Assembly (NCBI GenBank): GCA_035293245.1 | Contig: DATDOO010000178.1 | Span: 1 to 14,567, forward strand | Origin: DATDOO01 sp035293245 | GTDB taxonomy: Bacteria > Pseudomonadota > Gammaproteobacteria > Methylococcales > Methylococcaceae | Reading direction: 5' to 3' | DNA length: 14,567 nucleotides | Shown here: piece after piece, positions 1 through 7,201 of the stretch | How the letters are laid out: the number at the start of each line of letters is the position of its first letter | How positions within the stretch are numbered: the first letter of the stretch is position 1 | The notes under the pieces: generated by a model | The model's database searches: none | Told to the model about the DNA's origin: nothing | The model's input: only the letters and a program-made list of their open reading frames with translations | Made by a program: the position numbers and the translations under genes

Positions 1-14
1 GCGTCGGTTGCCTT

Positions 15-118
15 ATGTTTTGTCTCCGCACTCCGCTAGCGCTCCGACTCCGACAAAACATCCGGCCCTACGGCTACGCGGGGGTCGTCGCACTCCGTTC
101 GTCCGCTATCGCTCCCTC
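15..118. repeat. Inverted and direct repeat element at window edge
   Basis: A 10-bp perfect inverted repeat (15-24 atgttttgtc, 52-61 gacaaaacat) flanks a 27-nt loop that holds an 8-bp palindrome, cgctagcg (34-41). Two imperfect direct copies follow each other: cgcactccg at 27-35 equals 89-97, and the 14-mer at 32-45 differs from 102-115 at one base. This is unlike coding DNA and resembles a dispersed intergenic repeat or the end of a mobile element. The 3' end of the minus-strand GGDEF gene runs into it and takes its stop codon (TAG, 36-38) from the central palindrome. The left boundary may lie outside the window. No family is recognised. Confidence 0.55.
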
Positions 119-1550
119 TCTTCCTGTGCTCCTTCGAGGCGTGCTTGAGCAGGCTTTCGGCGTTTTCGCCGTGACCGTTGAACAAGGCGATGCCGATGCT
201 GGGGGTGATGTGGTAGGACTCGTTCTTGAGGACGCACGGCTGGCCGAGCGAAGCCCGCAGCTTTTCCGCGACGGCTTCCGCGGCGCCGGCGGCGTCCAGT
301 TCGTCTTCGCTGAGGTTTTCCAGCAGCACCACGAACTCGTCGCCGCCCAGGCGAGCCGCCGTGTCGATCACCCGCAACGGCAGGAGGAGGCGCTTGGCGA
401 CTTCCATGAGCAGCAGGTCGCCCACGTCGTGGCCGCGCGAGTCGTTGAGGGTCTTGAAGCGGTCCAGATCCAGCAATAACAGGGCGCCGAATTCGCGGGT
501 GCGGGCGCTGGAGGCCAGCGCCTGGCCCAGCCGGTCAAGCAGCAGGCGGCGGTTGGGCAGGCTGGTGAGGGGGTCGTAATAGGCCAGCTCCAGGATTTTG
601 CGCTGCGCTTCCCGGCTTTCGCTGATGTCCGAGAACACCCCCACGTAATGGCTGATCTCGCCACGCGGGTTGCGGATGGCCGAGATGACCAGCCATTCCG
701 GATAAACGCCGCCGTCCTTGCGCCGGTTCCAGATTTCGCCTTCCCAATGATCCTCGCTGCGGAGGGCTTCCCACATCCTGCGGTAGAAAGCCGTGTCCTG
801 GCGACCCGATTGCAGAATGCTGGGGGTGCGGCCCACAGCCTCCTCGGCCGCGTAGCCGGTGATGGCTGTAAAGGCCTTGTTGACGCGGAGAATGACGTTC
901 GCGGCGTCGGTCACGATGGTGCCTTCGTGGGATTCGAAAACGGCGGCGGCGATGCGCAATTGCTCCTCGGCCTCCTTGCGCTCGCCGATGTCGCTCAATA
1001 TGACGCGGACGACAGGCCCGTCGCCGTCCCGGTCTATGGCTGTTTCCAGGTGCGCCCAGAACGCTGTGCCGCCCTGCCGCAGCAGGCGCAACTCGCATGC
1101 TTGCGGCTTGCTGGTGGCGAGGAGCCGTTTGCGGCAGAGGTAATAGATGTCTTGATCGTCCGGAAGAACGAGGCGGCTCAGCGGCTGCTTGATCAAAGCG
1201 CTTCGAGGCGCGTCCAGCAGAAGAGCGGCGCGGAGATTCGTTTCCTGGATCAACGCATTTTCGCAGAGGGTGATATACCCTACCGGGGCCAAGTCGTAGA
1301 GGTCGAAGTAACGGGAGCGGGAGATTTCCAGAGCCTCCTGCACCCGGCGCAGTTCCTCGTTCTGCATCTCCAGTTCGATCTGATGTACGCGCAGTTCGTG
1401 GAGCAGCCTCCGGATATTATCTGGGCTAAAATTTTCCGGGTCGGGTTCACCCTTTTCCCTGATTCTTTCCTCCGCCTGCCAGCGGAGGGTTTGTCTCGAC
1501 TCGCGCGAGTCACTGCTGGAACTGTTTTGCCGGTTATTTTCGGTGGTCAT
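36..1550 (-). CDS. PAS-PAS-GGDEF diguanylate cyclase, C-terminally truncated
   Basis: Probable soluble cyclic-di-GMP synthase with sensory input; no membrane segment is visible. Residues 45-78 form a charged helix (LLHELRVHQIELEMQNEEL). A first PAS domain spans about 79-198 and a second about 199-316 (ending VGVFSDISE). The GGDEF domain starts near 321 (YYDPLTSLPNRR). The active-site GGDEF is intact at 402-406, and an RxxD inhibitory site (R393-D396) sits exactly five residues before it, so product inhibition is expected. The domain runs normally to LLKHA (471). The usual final helix (D-x-A-M/L-Y-x-A-K...GRN) is then replaced by 33 unrelated residues, encoded by the repeat at 36-137. The enzyme may therefore be unstable or inactive. 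It lies 43 bp downstream of the histidine kinase gene and shares its N-terminal sensor module. No strong ribosome site precedes the ATG. Domain identity is sure; activity is uncertain. Confidence 0.88.
   Translation of the reverse strand: MTTENNRQNSSSSDSRESRQTLRWQAEERIREKGEPDPENFSPDNIRRLLHELRVHQIELEMQNEELRRVQEALEISRSRYFDLYDLAPVGYITLCENALIQETNLRAALLLDAPRSALIKQPLSRLVLPDDQDIYYLCRKRLLATSKPQACELRLLRQGGTAFWAHLETAIDRDGDGPVVRVILSDIGERKEAEEQLRIAAAVFESHEGTIVTDAANVILRVNKAFTAITGYAAEEAVGRTPSILQSGRQDTAFYRRMWEALRSEDHWEGEIWNRRKDGGVYPEWLVISAIRNPRGEISHYVGVFSDISESREAQRKILELAYYDPLTSLPNRRLLLDRLGQALASSARTREFGALLLLDLDRFKTLNDSRGHDVGDLLLMEVAKRLLLPLRVIDTAARLGGDEFVVLLENLSEDELDAAGAAEAVAEKLRASLGQPCVLKNESYHITPSIGIALFNGHGENAESLLKHASKEHRKRGSDSGRTECDDPRVAVGPDVLSESER
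1321..1408 (-). repeat. Copy 1 of duplicated sensor-module DNA (GGDEF gene)
   Basis: Bases 1321-1408 match 2708-2795 at 86 of 88 positions by direct comparison, with no gap. Both copies encode the helix between the N-terminus and the first PAS domain. Similarity at the protein level continues through the whole first PAS domain (about residues 30-195 here). The neighbouring stretches are more diverged, so this block is a local peak of identity, as expected from duplication followed by gene conversion or strong constraint. Confidence 0.9.
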
Positions 1551-1593
1551 GGGAACATATCCGTATTTTCATCGACTGCCCACATTGCTTGTT

Positions 1594-2913
1594 TTACATG
1601 AGAAGCACGGGCGTGGGGTTACGGGGCGGTAGCGGAAGAACCGGCAGCCGCACGACGAACTCGCTACCCCGGCCTAAGCCCGCACTAAACGCTTCGACCC
1701 TGCCGCCGTGCAACTCGACCAGTTGCTTCACCAGGCTCAGCCCGATGCCCATCCCTGTTTGCGAAGGTCTGTCCAGGGCTTGGCTGCTGCGGCTGAAGAG
1801 GTCGAAGACATGGGGCAGGAATTCGGGATCGATGCCCATCCCGGTGTCGCGGACGCGGAGGACGACTTCTTGCGCTTCCGTTCCGGTTGCGCGTTCGGCG
1901 CTGAGCCACAGGGTTCCGCCGGGTTCGGTGTACTTGGCGGCGTTGTCCAGGAGGTTTTGCAGCACCTGGACCAGCCGGACCGCATCGCCTTCGAGATGGA
2001 CCGGCTGCGCTGGAATCTCGACGATCAAGGTGTGCCGACACTGCTCGACGAAGGGCCGGGCGGCCTCGACAGACTGCGCGACCAGTGCGGCAAGCTCCAG
2101 CCGCTCTTTTTGCAGGATGACCGTCCGGCGGGCGATGCGCGACATATCGAGGAGATCGTCGACCAGCCGCACCAGATGCCGGATCTGACGGTCGATCATT
2201 TCCCGGGCCCAGATCAGGGTGGGTTCTTCGGACTTGAGATGTTTCAGCACCTCCACGGCATTGCGAATCGGCGCCAGGGGATTCCTGAGCTCGTGCCCCA
2301 GCACCGCCAGGAATTCGTCCTTGCGGAGACTGGCTTCCAGAACCACTTCCTCGGCCAACTTGCGCGCGCTGATGTCGCTGAGGATGGCGCGGCTGATCTG
2401 CGCGCACTCTGCGTTTTGCACCAGACTGATTTCCAGCCGCGCCCAGAAGTCGGTACTGTCCCGCCGCACCAGGCGCAAGTCGCACGCCTGCGGTTCGCCG
2501 CTCGCCAGGAGTTGCTTGCGGCAAAGGTAGTAGATGTCCTGGTCTTCCGGAAGAATGAAGCGGCTCAGCGGCAGCTTGACCAGGGCGCTTCTGGACGCAC
2601 CCAGCAAGGTAGCGGCGTAGAGGTTCGCTTCCTGGATCAGTCCCTGTTCGCCGAGGGTGAGATAGCCCACCGGGGCCAGATCGTAGAGTTCGAAATAACG
2701 CGCCTGGGAGATTTCCAGAGCCTCCTGCGCCCGGCGTAGTTCCTCGTTCTGCATCTCCAGTTCGATCTGATGTACGCGCAGTTCGTGGAGCAGCCCGCGA
2801 ATATGGTCGGGATCAACGTTCGCCGGGGCCGGCTCACCCATTGCCCGGACTTTTTCTTCCGCCCGTTGGCGGAAGCGGGAGGAGTCGTCGCCGTCGTCCT
2901 GTATCGTAGTCAT
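1594..2913 (-). CDS. PAS sensor histidine kinase
   Basis: Cytoplasmic 439-residue histidine kinase that should autophosphorylate and pass phosphate to an unidentified partner; it has no receiver domain. Order: N-terminal helix with LLHELRVHQIELEMQNEEL (41-59), one PAS domain (about 70-190), HisKA with the phospho-acceptor His207 in GHELRNPLAPI, and HATPase_c. The ATPase shows an N-box (N320-K327, NLLDNAAK), G1 (D356-G360, DTGMG), an F-box (FDLF) and G2 (TGMGIGLSLV, 387-395), all intact. An open frame continues upstream to 3216 but overlaps the CheB-CheR gene. The ATG at 2913 is chosen because it forms a 4-bp ATGA overlap with that gene's stop and has GGAGG six bases upstream, so translational coupling is likely. 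The kinase probably works with the CheB-CheR protein. The sensor half is nearly copied in the downstream GGDEF gene. Confidence 0.93.
   Translation of the reverse strand: MTTIQDDGDDSSRFRQRAEEKVRAMGEPAPANVDPDHIRGLLHELRVHQIELEMQNEELRRAQEALEISQARYFELYDLAPVGYLTLGEQGLIQEANLYAATLLGASRSALVKLPLSRFILPEDQDIYYLCRKQLLASGEPQACDLRLVRRDSTDFWARLEISLVQNAECAQISRAILSDISARKLAEEVVLEASLRKDEFLAVLGHELRNPLAPIRNAVEVLKHLKSEEPTLIWAREMIDRQIRHLVRLVDDLLDMSRIARRTVILQKERLELAALVAQSVEAARPFVEQCRHTLIVEIPAQPVHLEGDAVRLVQVLQNLLDNAAKYTEPGGTLWLSAERATGTEAQEVVLRVRDTGMGIDPEFLPHVFDLFSRSSQALDRPSQTGMGIGLSLVKQLVELHGGRVEAFSAGLGRGSEFVVRLPVLPLPPRNPTPVLLM
2708..2795 (-). repeat. Copy 2 of duplicated sensor-module DNA (kinase gene)
   Basis: Partner of 1321-1408 (86/88 identical, direct orientation, about 1.39 kb apart). 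It encodes residues 40-69 of the histidine kinase. Being in direct orientation, the two copies could recombine, deleting the kinase output domain and fusing the kinase N-terminus to the GGDEF protein. Confidence 0.9.
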
Positions 2914-5900
2914 GACGCACCTCCGGGGGCGCCGGTGCTGCCGTGCTCCGCCTGGGCCTGGGACGGGCGTTCGCCGATCTCGCGCAGGATGACGGTAAAG
3001 TGCTTTTTCCCCCGTGTTTCCTGCGAGGAGATGGACGCTTCGATCGGGAATTCCTCGCCGTCCGCCCGCAAGCCGCTGATCTCCCCGAGCTTTCCCATCG
3101 AGCGGCTGGTCTTGCCGGATGCGCCGAATTCCCGCAAGTGCTGGGCGTGCGCGGCGCGGAAGCGCTGGGGAATGAAATGCTCGATGGGCAGGCCGAGCGC
3201 GGCCGCCGCCGGGCAACGGAACATTTTTTCCGCGGCCCGGTTGAAAAGCACAATGCGCTGATCGGCGTCGACGGTGACGATGGCGTCCATCGCCAGCCCC
3301 ACGATGCCGGCGAAACGCTCCTCGCTATCCCGCAGCGCCGCTTCGATGCGCTTGCGTTCGGTGATGTCCACAAAGGTGATGACCGCGCCCTCGATGACGT
3401 TTTCCTGGGTGCGGTACGGACGGATGCGCATCAGGTACCAGGCGCCGGCCTTGCTCTGCACTTCGGCCTCGTGGGCCACCAGGGTGTCCAGCACCGTTTG
3501 CACGTCTTCCACCAGGCGGTCGTAGCCCACCAGGTTGGAAACGATGTGCGCCACCGGCCGGCCCACGTCGCCCTGGATCAGGTTGATGACCTGGGTGGTG
3601 GTGGGCGTGAAGCGGGCAATGCGCAAGCGATGATCCACGAACAGGGTGCCGACCCCGGTGCCGGCCAGCAGGTTGTTCATGTCGTTGTTGGCGCGCGACA
3701 GCTCCAGCACCTTGTCCTGCAGTTCGGCATTCACGGTGGACAATTCTTCGTTGACCGATTGCAGTTCCTCCTTGGAGGTTTCCAGTTCCTCGTTGGTGGA
3801 TTGCAATTCCTCGTTGACCGACTGCATCTCTTCGTTGGTGGATTTGAGTTCTTCGTTGGAAGTTTCCATTTCTTCCAGGGTGGTCTGCAGGTATTCGTCC
3901 TTGGCGCGCAGTTCCTGTTCCAGTATGGCGATGCGCCGGTCGGCATCCGCGGTTTGCGTGCCCGCCGCGGTTTCCGTGGACAAAGACGGTTCCGCCGGCG
4001 GCGCTTCCTCCAGGATGACCAGGTAGACGTCCTGAGAGGCGGCCCCGCCGTCCGGGGTGGCCGTCGCCGGGCGCACGGTCAGGTCGGCGGCGACGAAATG
4101 GCCGTTGGCCTTGATCTGTAAACCCGCATAGCGCACCGTCTCCTTGCGCGCCACCGCCTTGTGCAGGGCGGTGGTCAACTCGCGCCGCAGTCCTTCCCGC
4201 GCCATGGGCAGGATGTTCATGCCGGCGTCGCCGGGGGCCGGTTCCAGGTACTGGCCGGTGCGGCCGTAAATATGCAGGATCTCGCCGCGGCCGGTGACGA
4301 GCACCCCGGCCTGGACGTAATGCTCCAGCAGGGCTTGTTCGGCGAGCGCGCGCAGATTGATTTTTCCTTCGATACGTCCTTCTTCGCGCAGCGCCTGCTG
4401 CGGGTACGGCCCTTCCAGCAACGGCGGGACAAAGTCGCCCAGCGCTAGGCGGACCTTGCCGGTCGCGTCTTCCTGGCGGCGGTAGATTTTCCATTTGCGG
4501 TCCACGGTGGCGAACAGCGGCGCGAATTCGCCTACCGTCTCGGAGGTGCCCAGGAACAGCCCGCCGCCCGGATTCAAGGCGTAATGGAACAAGGGAATGA
4601 GCTTTTTCTGCACCTCGGCGTTGAGATAGATCAGCAGGTTGCGGCAACTGATCAGGTCCAGCCTGGAGAAGGGCGGGTCCTTGATGACGTCCTGCTCGGA
4701 AAACACCAGCAGGTCGCGGATGAATTTCTGCACGCGATACACGCGGGCATCCGCATCCAGGGTGAAAAAACGCGCCAGGCGTTCGGGCGACACGTCGGCG
4801 GCGATGCTGGCGGGATAGACGCCGCTGCGGGCCTGATCGATGGCCTGTTTGTCGATGTCGGTGGCGAAAACCTGCACCTTGAAGGTCTGTTTCAAGGTAT
4901 CCAGATGCTCCTGGAGCAGGATGGCGAGGGAATAGGCTTCCTCGCCGGTGGAACAGCCGCATACCCATACCCGCACCGACCCCCCGGCGGGCTTGCCGGC
5001 GAAAAGGCGCGGGACGGCCTGGGTTTGCAGGGAAGCAAAGGCTTCCGGGTCGCGGAAAAAGTTGGTGACGCCGATTAAGAGGTCGCGGAACAGGGCTTCG
5101 AGTTCCGGCGGATTTTGCTGCGCGTAGCGCACATAGGCGTCCATCCGTTCGATCTGCTGGATGGCCATGCGCCGTTCCACCCGGCGGACCAGGGTGTTCT
5201 GCTTGTACTGGGAGAAATCGTGGCCGGTTTGGGCGCGCAGCAGGTGGCAGATTTTTTTCAGTCCGTCCTCGGCTGCCGGCGGCGGGGCGGAAACCGGACG
5301 GGGCCTTTTGCCGAAGGCATGGCTCACATAGGCGACGAGCTGGCCCGGCATCCGGGAGGGCGGCAGAACGTAGTCCACCAGGCCGGTGGCGATGGCGCTG
5401 CGCGGCATGCCGTCGTGCTCGGTGCTGTCCGGGTCCTGGGCCATGGCCATGCCGCCCTCGCCCTTGATCGCCCGGACGCCCAGGGTGCCGTCGCTGCCGG
5501 TGCCGGACAGCACGATGCAGATGGCCTTTTCGTGCTGGTCCTGGGCCAGGGAGCGGAAGAAAAAGTCGATGGGCAGCCGCAGGCCGCGCGGCGCGGAGGG
5601 TTCGAGCAATTGCAGCGTGCCGTCGACAAAGGCCATGTCGCGGTTGGGCGGGATGATGTAGGCGCAGTCGGGCTTGACCTTCACGCCGTCCTCGACCTCG
5701 TAGACCTGCATGCGGGTGTAGCGCTTGACCAGTTCGCTGAGGATGCTCTTGTGATCCGGGGACAGGTGCTGCACCAGGACAAAGGCCATGCCGGTGTCCT
5801 GGTCGGCGGGCATGGCGGAGAAGAAGGCTTCGAAAGCCGCCAGGCCGCCGGCGGATGCGCCGATGCCCACCACGGGGAAGGTTTTTTCCGCCTGGGTCTG

Positions 5901-5978
5901 CGGTTGGGGAGCGAGCTCCCGATCGTCGGTCGGCGACCGGCTTGCCTGAAGTGCCTGGTTTTTTTTCTTCCGTGCCAT
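2910..5978 (-). CDS. CheB-CheR-PAS fusion chemotaxis-type protein
   Basis: A 1022-residue cytoplasmic fusion. Residues 34-220 are a CheB methylesterase with catalytic Ser42 (GASAGG), His71 (QHLSPDHKS) and Asp163 (GTGSDG); there is no CheB receiver domain. Residues 240-500 are a CheR SAM-dependent glutamate methyltransferase, with the SAM loop CGCSTGEEAYS at 340-350, FATDID at 371-376 and the SCRNLLIYL motif at 444-452. A PAS-like domain follows (about 545-660), then a heptad coiled coil (about 680-765, repeated NEEL units), then PAS domains at 765-878 (ending TFVDITERK) and 880-1003. Such fusions are known near PAS kinases and are thought to link methylation chemistry to sensing outside classical chemotaxis. 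No receptor, CheA or CheW gene is in this window. The ATG at 5978 lacks a clear Shine-Dalgarno but gives the expected N-terminus. Its stop overlaps the kinase start by 4 bp. Confidence 0.93.
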   Translation of the reverse strand: MARKKKNQALQASRSPTDDRELAPQPQTQAEKTFPVVGIGASAGGLAAFEAFFSAMPADQDTGMAFVLVQHLSPDHKSILSELVKRYTRMQVYEVEDGVKVKPDCAYIIPPNRDMAFVDGTLQLLEPSAPRGLRLPIDFFFRSLAQDQHEKAICIVLSGTGSDGTLGVRAIKGEGGMAMAQDPDSTEHDGMPRSAIATGLVDYVLPPSRMPGQLVAYVSHAFGKRPRPVSAPPPAAEDGLKKICHLLRAQTGHDFSQYKQNTLVRRVERRMAIQQIERMDAYVRYAQQNPPELEALFRDLLIGVTNFFRDPEAFASLQTQAVPRLFAGKPAGGSVRVWVCGCSTGEEAYSLAILLQEHLDTLKQTFKVQVFATDIDKQAIDQARSGVYPASIAADVSPERLARFFTLDADARVYRVQKFIRDLLVFSEQDVIKDPPFSRLDLISCRNLLIYLNAEVQKKLIPLFHYALNPGGGLFLGTSETVGEFAPLFATVDRKWKIYRRQEDATGKVRLALGDFVPPLLEGPYPQQALREEGRIEGKINLRALAEQALLEHYVQAGVLVTGRGEILHIYGRTGQYLEPAPGDAGMNILPMAREGLRRELTTALHKAVARKETVRYAGLQIKANGHFVAADLTVRPATATPDGGAASQDVYLVILEEAPPAEPSLSTETAAGTQTADADRRIAILEQELRAKDEYLQTTLEEMETSNEELKSTNEEMQSVNEELQSTNEELETSKEELQSVNEELSTVNAELQDKVLELSRANNDMNNLLAGTGVGTLFVDHRLRIARFTPTTTQVINLIQGDVGRPVAHIVSNLVGYDRLVEDVQTVLDTLVAHEAEVQSKAGAWYLMRIRPYRTQENVIEGAVITFVDITERKRIEAALRDSEERFAGIVGLAMDAIVTVDADQRIVLFNRAAEKMFRCPAAAALGLPIEHFIPQRFRAAHAQHLREFGASGKTSRSMGKLGEISGLRADGEEFPIEASISSQETRGKKHFTVILREIGERPSQAQAEHGSTGAPGGAS
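3684..3941 (-). repeat. Tandem 21-bp repeats encoding heptad coiled coil
   Basis: Within the CheB-CheR-PAS gene, units of about 21 bp recur (plus-strand wording like cagttcctcgttggtgga). They encode seven-residue repeats of the type S-x-N-E-E-L/M-Q, with NEEL/NEEM seen at 708, 714, 722, 729 and 743. This is the linker coiled coil between sensory modules, which is characteristic of the family, so the repetition follows from protein structure. Copy number could still vary by slippage. Confidence 0.85.
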
Positions 5979-6119
5979 GATTTCGTCGGGATAAGGAGTG
6001 ATTCGTCGCCTTGCGAGGGCGTATCAATCGGCACGGCAGTTTATGCAGGCCATCCGCCGCCTTGGGAAAAAGCTAAAATCCATGGGCAGAATATAGTTTT
6101 GTTTCAGGGAAATCGCACT

Positions 6120-6488
6120 ATGAGTCTTATTCAACGCCTGCATCACGCTTCCCTCATCGTTTCCGACCTGAAGGCCGCCCGAGCCTTTTACGAAGGCATT
6201 CTCGACCTGGAAGTCAGCTCCTTGCGTCCGCCTTTGCCGTTCGACGGCGTGTGGTACGAAATCGGCGAGCAGCAGATTCACCTGCTGGAACTGCCCAACC
6301 CGGACGCCGGGCGGAATCCACCCGCCCACGGCGGCCGCGACCGGCACACCGCGCTGCTGGTCAATGACCTGGAGGAACTGATGCGGCGTCTGGATCAGGC
6401 CGGGATTCCCTACACCCACAGCAAGTCGGGAAGAAAAGCGCTGTTTTGCCGCGATCCGGAAGGCAATGCACTGGAATTTATGGGTTAG
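6120..6488 (+). CDS. VOC (glyoxalase/bleomycin-resistance fold) protein
   Basis: 122-residue vicinal-oxygen-chelate protein with two babbab modules. The pattern of a metal-binding member is visible: His in LHHASLIVSDL near the start, Glu in IHLLEL, His in RHTALLVNDL, and Glu in the terminal GNALEFM. Substrate cannot be told; lyase, dioxygenase and resistance proteins share this fold. The open frame extends upstream to 5115 but that stretch is antisense to the CheB-CheR gene. The ATG at 6120 gives the standard family N-terminus and has cagggaa about ten bases upstream. It is divergent from the signalling cluster across a 141-bp gap. TAAAAT at 6074-6079 could be a -10 element but no good -35 is seen. 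The stop codon lies inside a REP-like hairpin. Confidence 0.88.
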   Translation: MSLIQRLHHASLIVSDLKAARAFYEGILDLEVSSLRPPLPFDGVWYEIGEQQIHLLELPNPDAGRNPPAHGGRDRHTALLVNDLEELMRRLDQAGIPYTHSKSGRKALFCRDPEGNALEFMG

Positions 6489-6513
6489 CGAGGCGTCCTC
6501 GCCGTAACCCAAC
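6482..6513. repeat. REP-like palindrome overlapping the VOC stop codon
   Basis: Outer arms gggtta (6482-6487) and taaccc (6505-6510) enclose a second stem, gcgagg (6488-6493) with cctcgc (6497-6502), loop cgt. Bases 6492-6513 are identical to 8355-8376 (22 of 22), showing a dispersed repeat. The VOC gene stop TAG is at 6486-6488. It could also act as a transcription attenuator, but there is no T-run. Confidence 0.75.
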
Positions 6514-6613
6514 CCAACTGCGGCAGTGCAAGCGCATGCCGAAACGCGGCACGGGCGTCAACCGCGCGCCGGCCGGTCTTGCGGCTACAAATTTACTTGC
6601 TAGACTTTCAAAC

Positions 6614-6811
6614 ATGGGCAAGCATCTGAAAAATCTTCTGGACGGTGCGCGGCAATCGCTGGTGATTTATCCGGTCAGCGAGTACCAGCGGCCGGCGCGC
6701 GGCGATTTCCGCAAGGATGCCCAAGCCCTGCGCGGCGATATGGCGCGTGTAGGAGCAGATTTGCGCCGGTCCCTGACAAAGGAGCGGCATGGCCAGACAT
6801 ACGACCGCTAA
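6614..6811 (+). CDS. Small hypothetical protein paired with DUF2335-like gene
   Basis: 65 residues, rich in Arg/Asp, with no membrane segment. It reads MGKHLKNLLDGARQSLVIYP and then YQRPARGDFRKDAQALRGDMARVGADL, suggesting a short N-terminal helix, a loop and a second amphipathic helix. I recall small proteobacterial proteins of this general pattern but cannot name a family or function. The open frame extends upstream to 6446 into the VOC gene and the repeat, so I prefer the ATG at 6614, although its ribosome site is weak. Its 3' end overlaps the next gene by 23 bp, which argues for co-translation and against a random ORF. Confidence 0.6.
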   Translation: MGKHLKNLLDGARQSLVIYPVSEYQRPARGDFRKDAQALRGDMARVGADLRRSLTKERHGQTYDR

Positions 6812-7169
6812 CCTCCGGGAACGCGGCAAGGACATCACACTTCAACAGCACGAAACCGACTCCCCGGTTCTTCCGGTCGCTCAGATCGAACAACTCCACC
6901 ATTTCCGCCCCGATCGGGTAGATTGGGTTTTCGACCAAACCCGGATTGAAGCGGAACACCGTCGTAGTGAAACCAAGCGCATCAACACCTTTACGTTTGT
7001 CGAGCGGCTTCTGGGTCAAATCTTCGCACTGTTGATCGGTCTCGCCGGGATTGTGGGTGGCGTGTATACCGCAATCAACAATCAGCCGTGGGCGGGCGGC
7101 ACCATTGCCAGCCTTGCCATTACCGGCCTGGCGGCGGTCTTTCTGACGGGCAGGCGCGGCAAGCAGTAA
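6789..7169 (+). CDS. DUF2335-like two-helix membrane protein
   Basis: 126 residues. The N-terminal half is polar and helical (DRVDWVFDQTRIEAEHRRSETKR is the recognisable part: a hydrophobic-then-charged helix ending in AEHRR). Two membrane segments follow, at about 74-94 (GQIFALLIGLAGIVGGVYTA) and 101-120 (WAGGTIASLAITGLAAVF). The AEHRR plus GQIFALLIG layout fits DUF2335, a family of predicted inner-membrane proteins of unknown function. GGAG lies seven bases upstream of the ATG (aaaggagcggc), and the start overlaps the preceding small gene by 23 bp. It converges on the alanine dehydrogenase gene with a 21-bp gap. Confidence 0.72.
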   Translation: MARHTTANLRERGKDITLQQHETDSPVLPVAQIEQLHHFRPDRVDWVFDQTRIEAEHRRSETKRINTFTFVERLLGQIFALLIGLAGIVGGVYTAINNQPWAGGTIASLAITGLAAVFLTGRRGKQ

Positions 7170-7173
7170 TCTC

Positions 7174-7201
7174 GCGTTGGCTTTTTTTGTTCAGCCAACG
7201 C
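7174..7201. terminator. Possible bidirectional terminator hairpin between convergent genes
   Basis: A 9-bp perfect stem, gcgttggct (7174-7182) and agccaacgc (7193-7201), closes a 10-nt loop containing a T-run. It sits between the DUF2335-like gene end (7169) and the alanine dehydrogenase stop codon (7191-7193), which is inside the hairpin. The position suits a terminator for both convergent genes, but the T-run is in the loop and not after the stem, so it is not a textbook intrinsic terminator. Confidence 0.45.

Noticed and set aside
2914..3216. Longer N-terminus for the histidine kinase
   Set aside because: The extra 101 codons overlap the CheB-CheR gene and look non-native; the ATGA overlap with GGAGG upstream marks the start.
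3720..3890. Regular repeats resembling a CRISPR array
   Set aside because: The period is 21 bp without unique spacers and encodes heptads in a coding frame.
3325..6027. 900-codon minus-strand frame overlapping the CheB-CheR gene
   Set aside because: It is the same DNA one frame off, rich in Arg/Pro/Gly as expected of a shadow in GC-rich sequence, with no domain.
5115..6119. Long plus-strand open frame leading in-frame into the VOC gene
   Set aside because: It is antisense to the well-supported CheB-CheR gene, has no motif, and arises from GC-rich codon bias; the VOC protein starts naturally at 6120.
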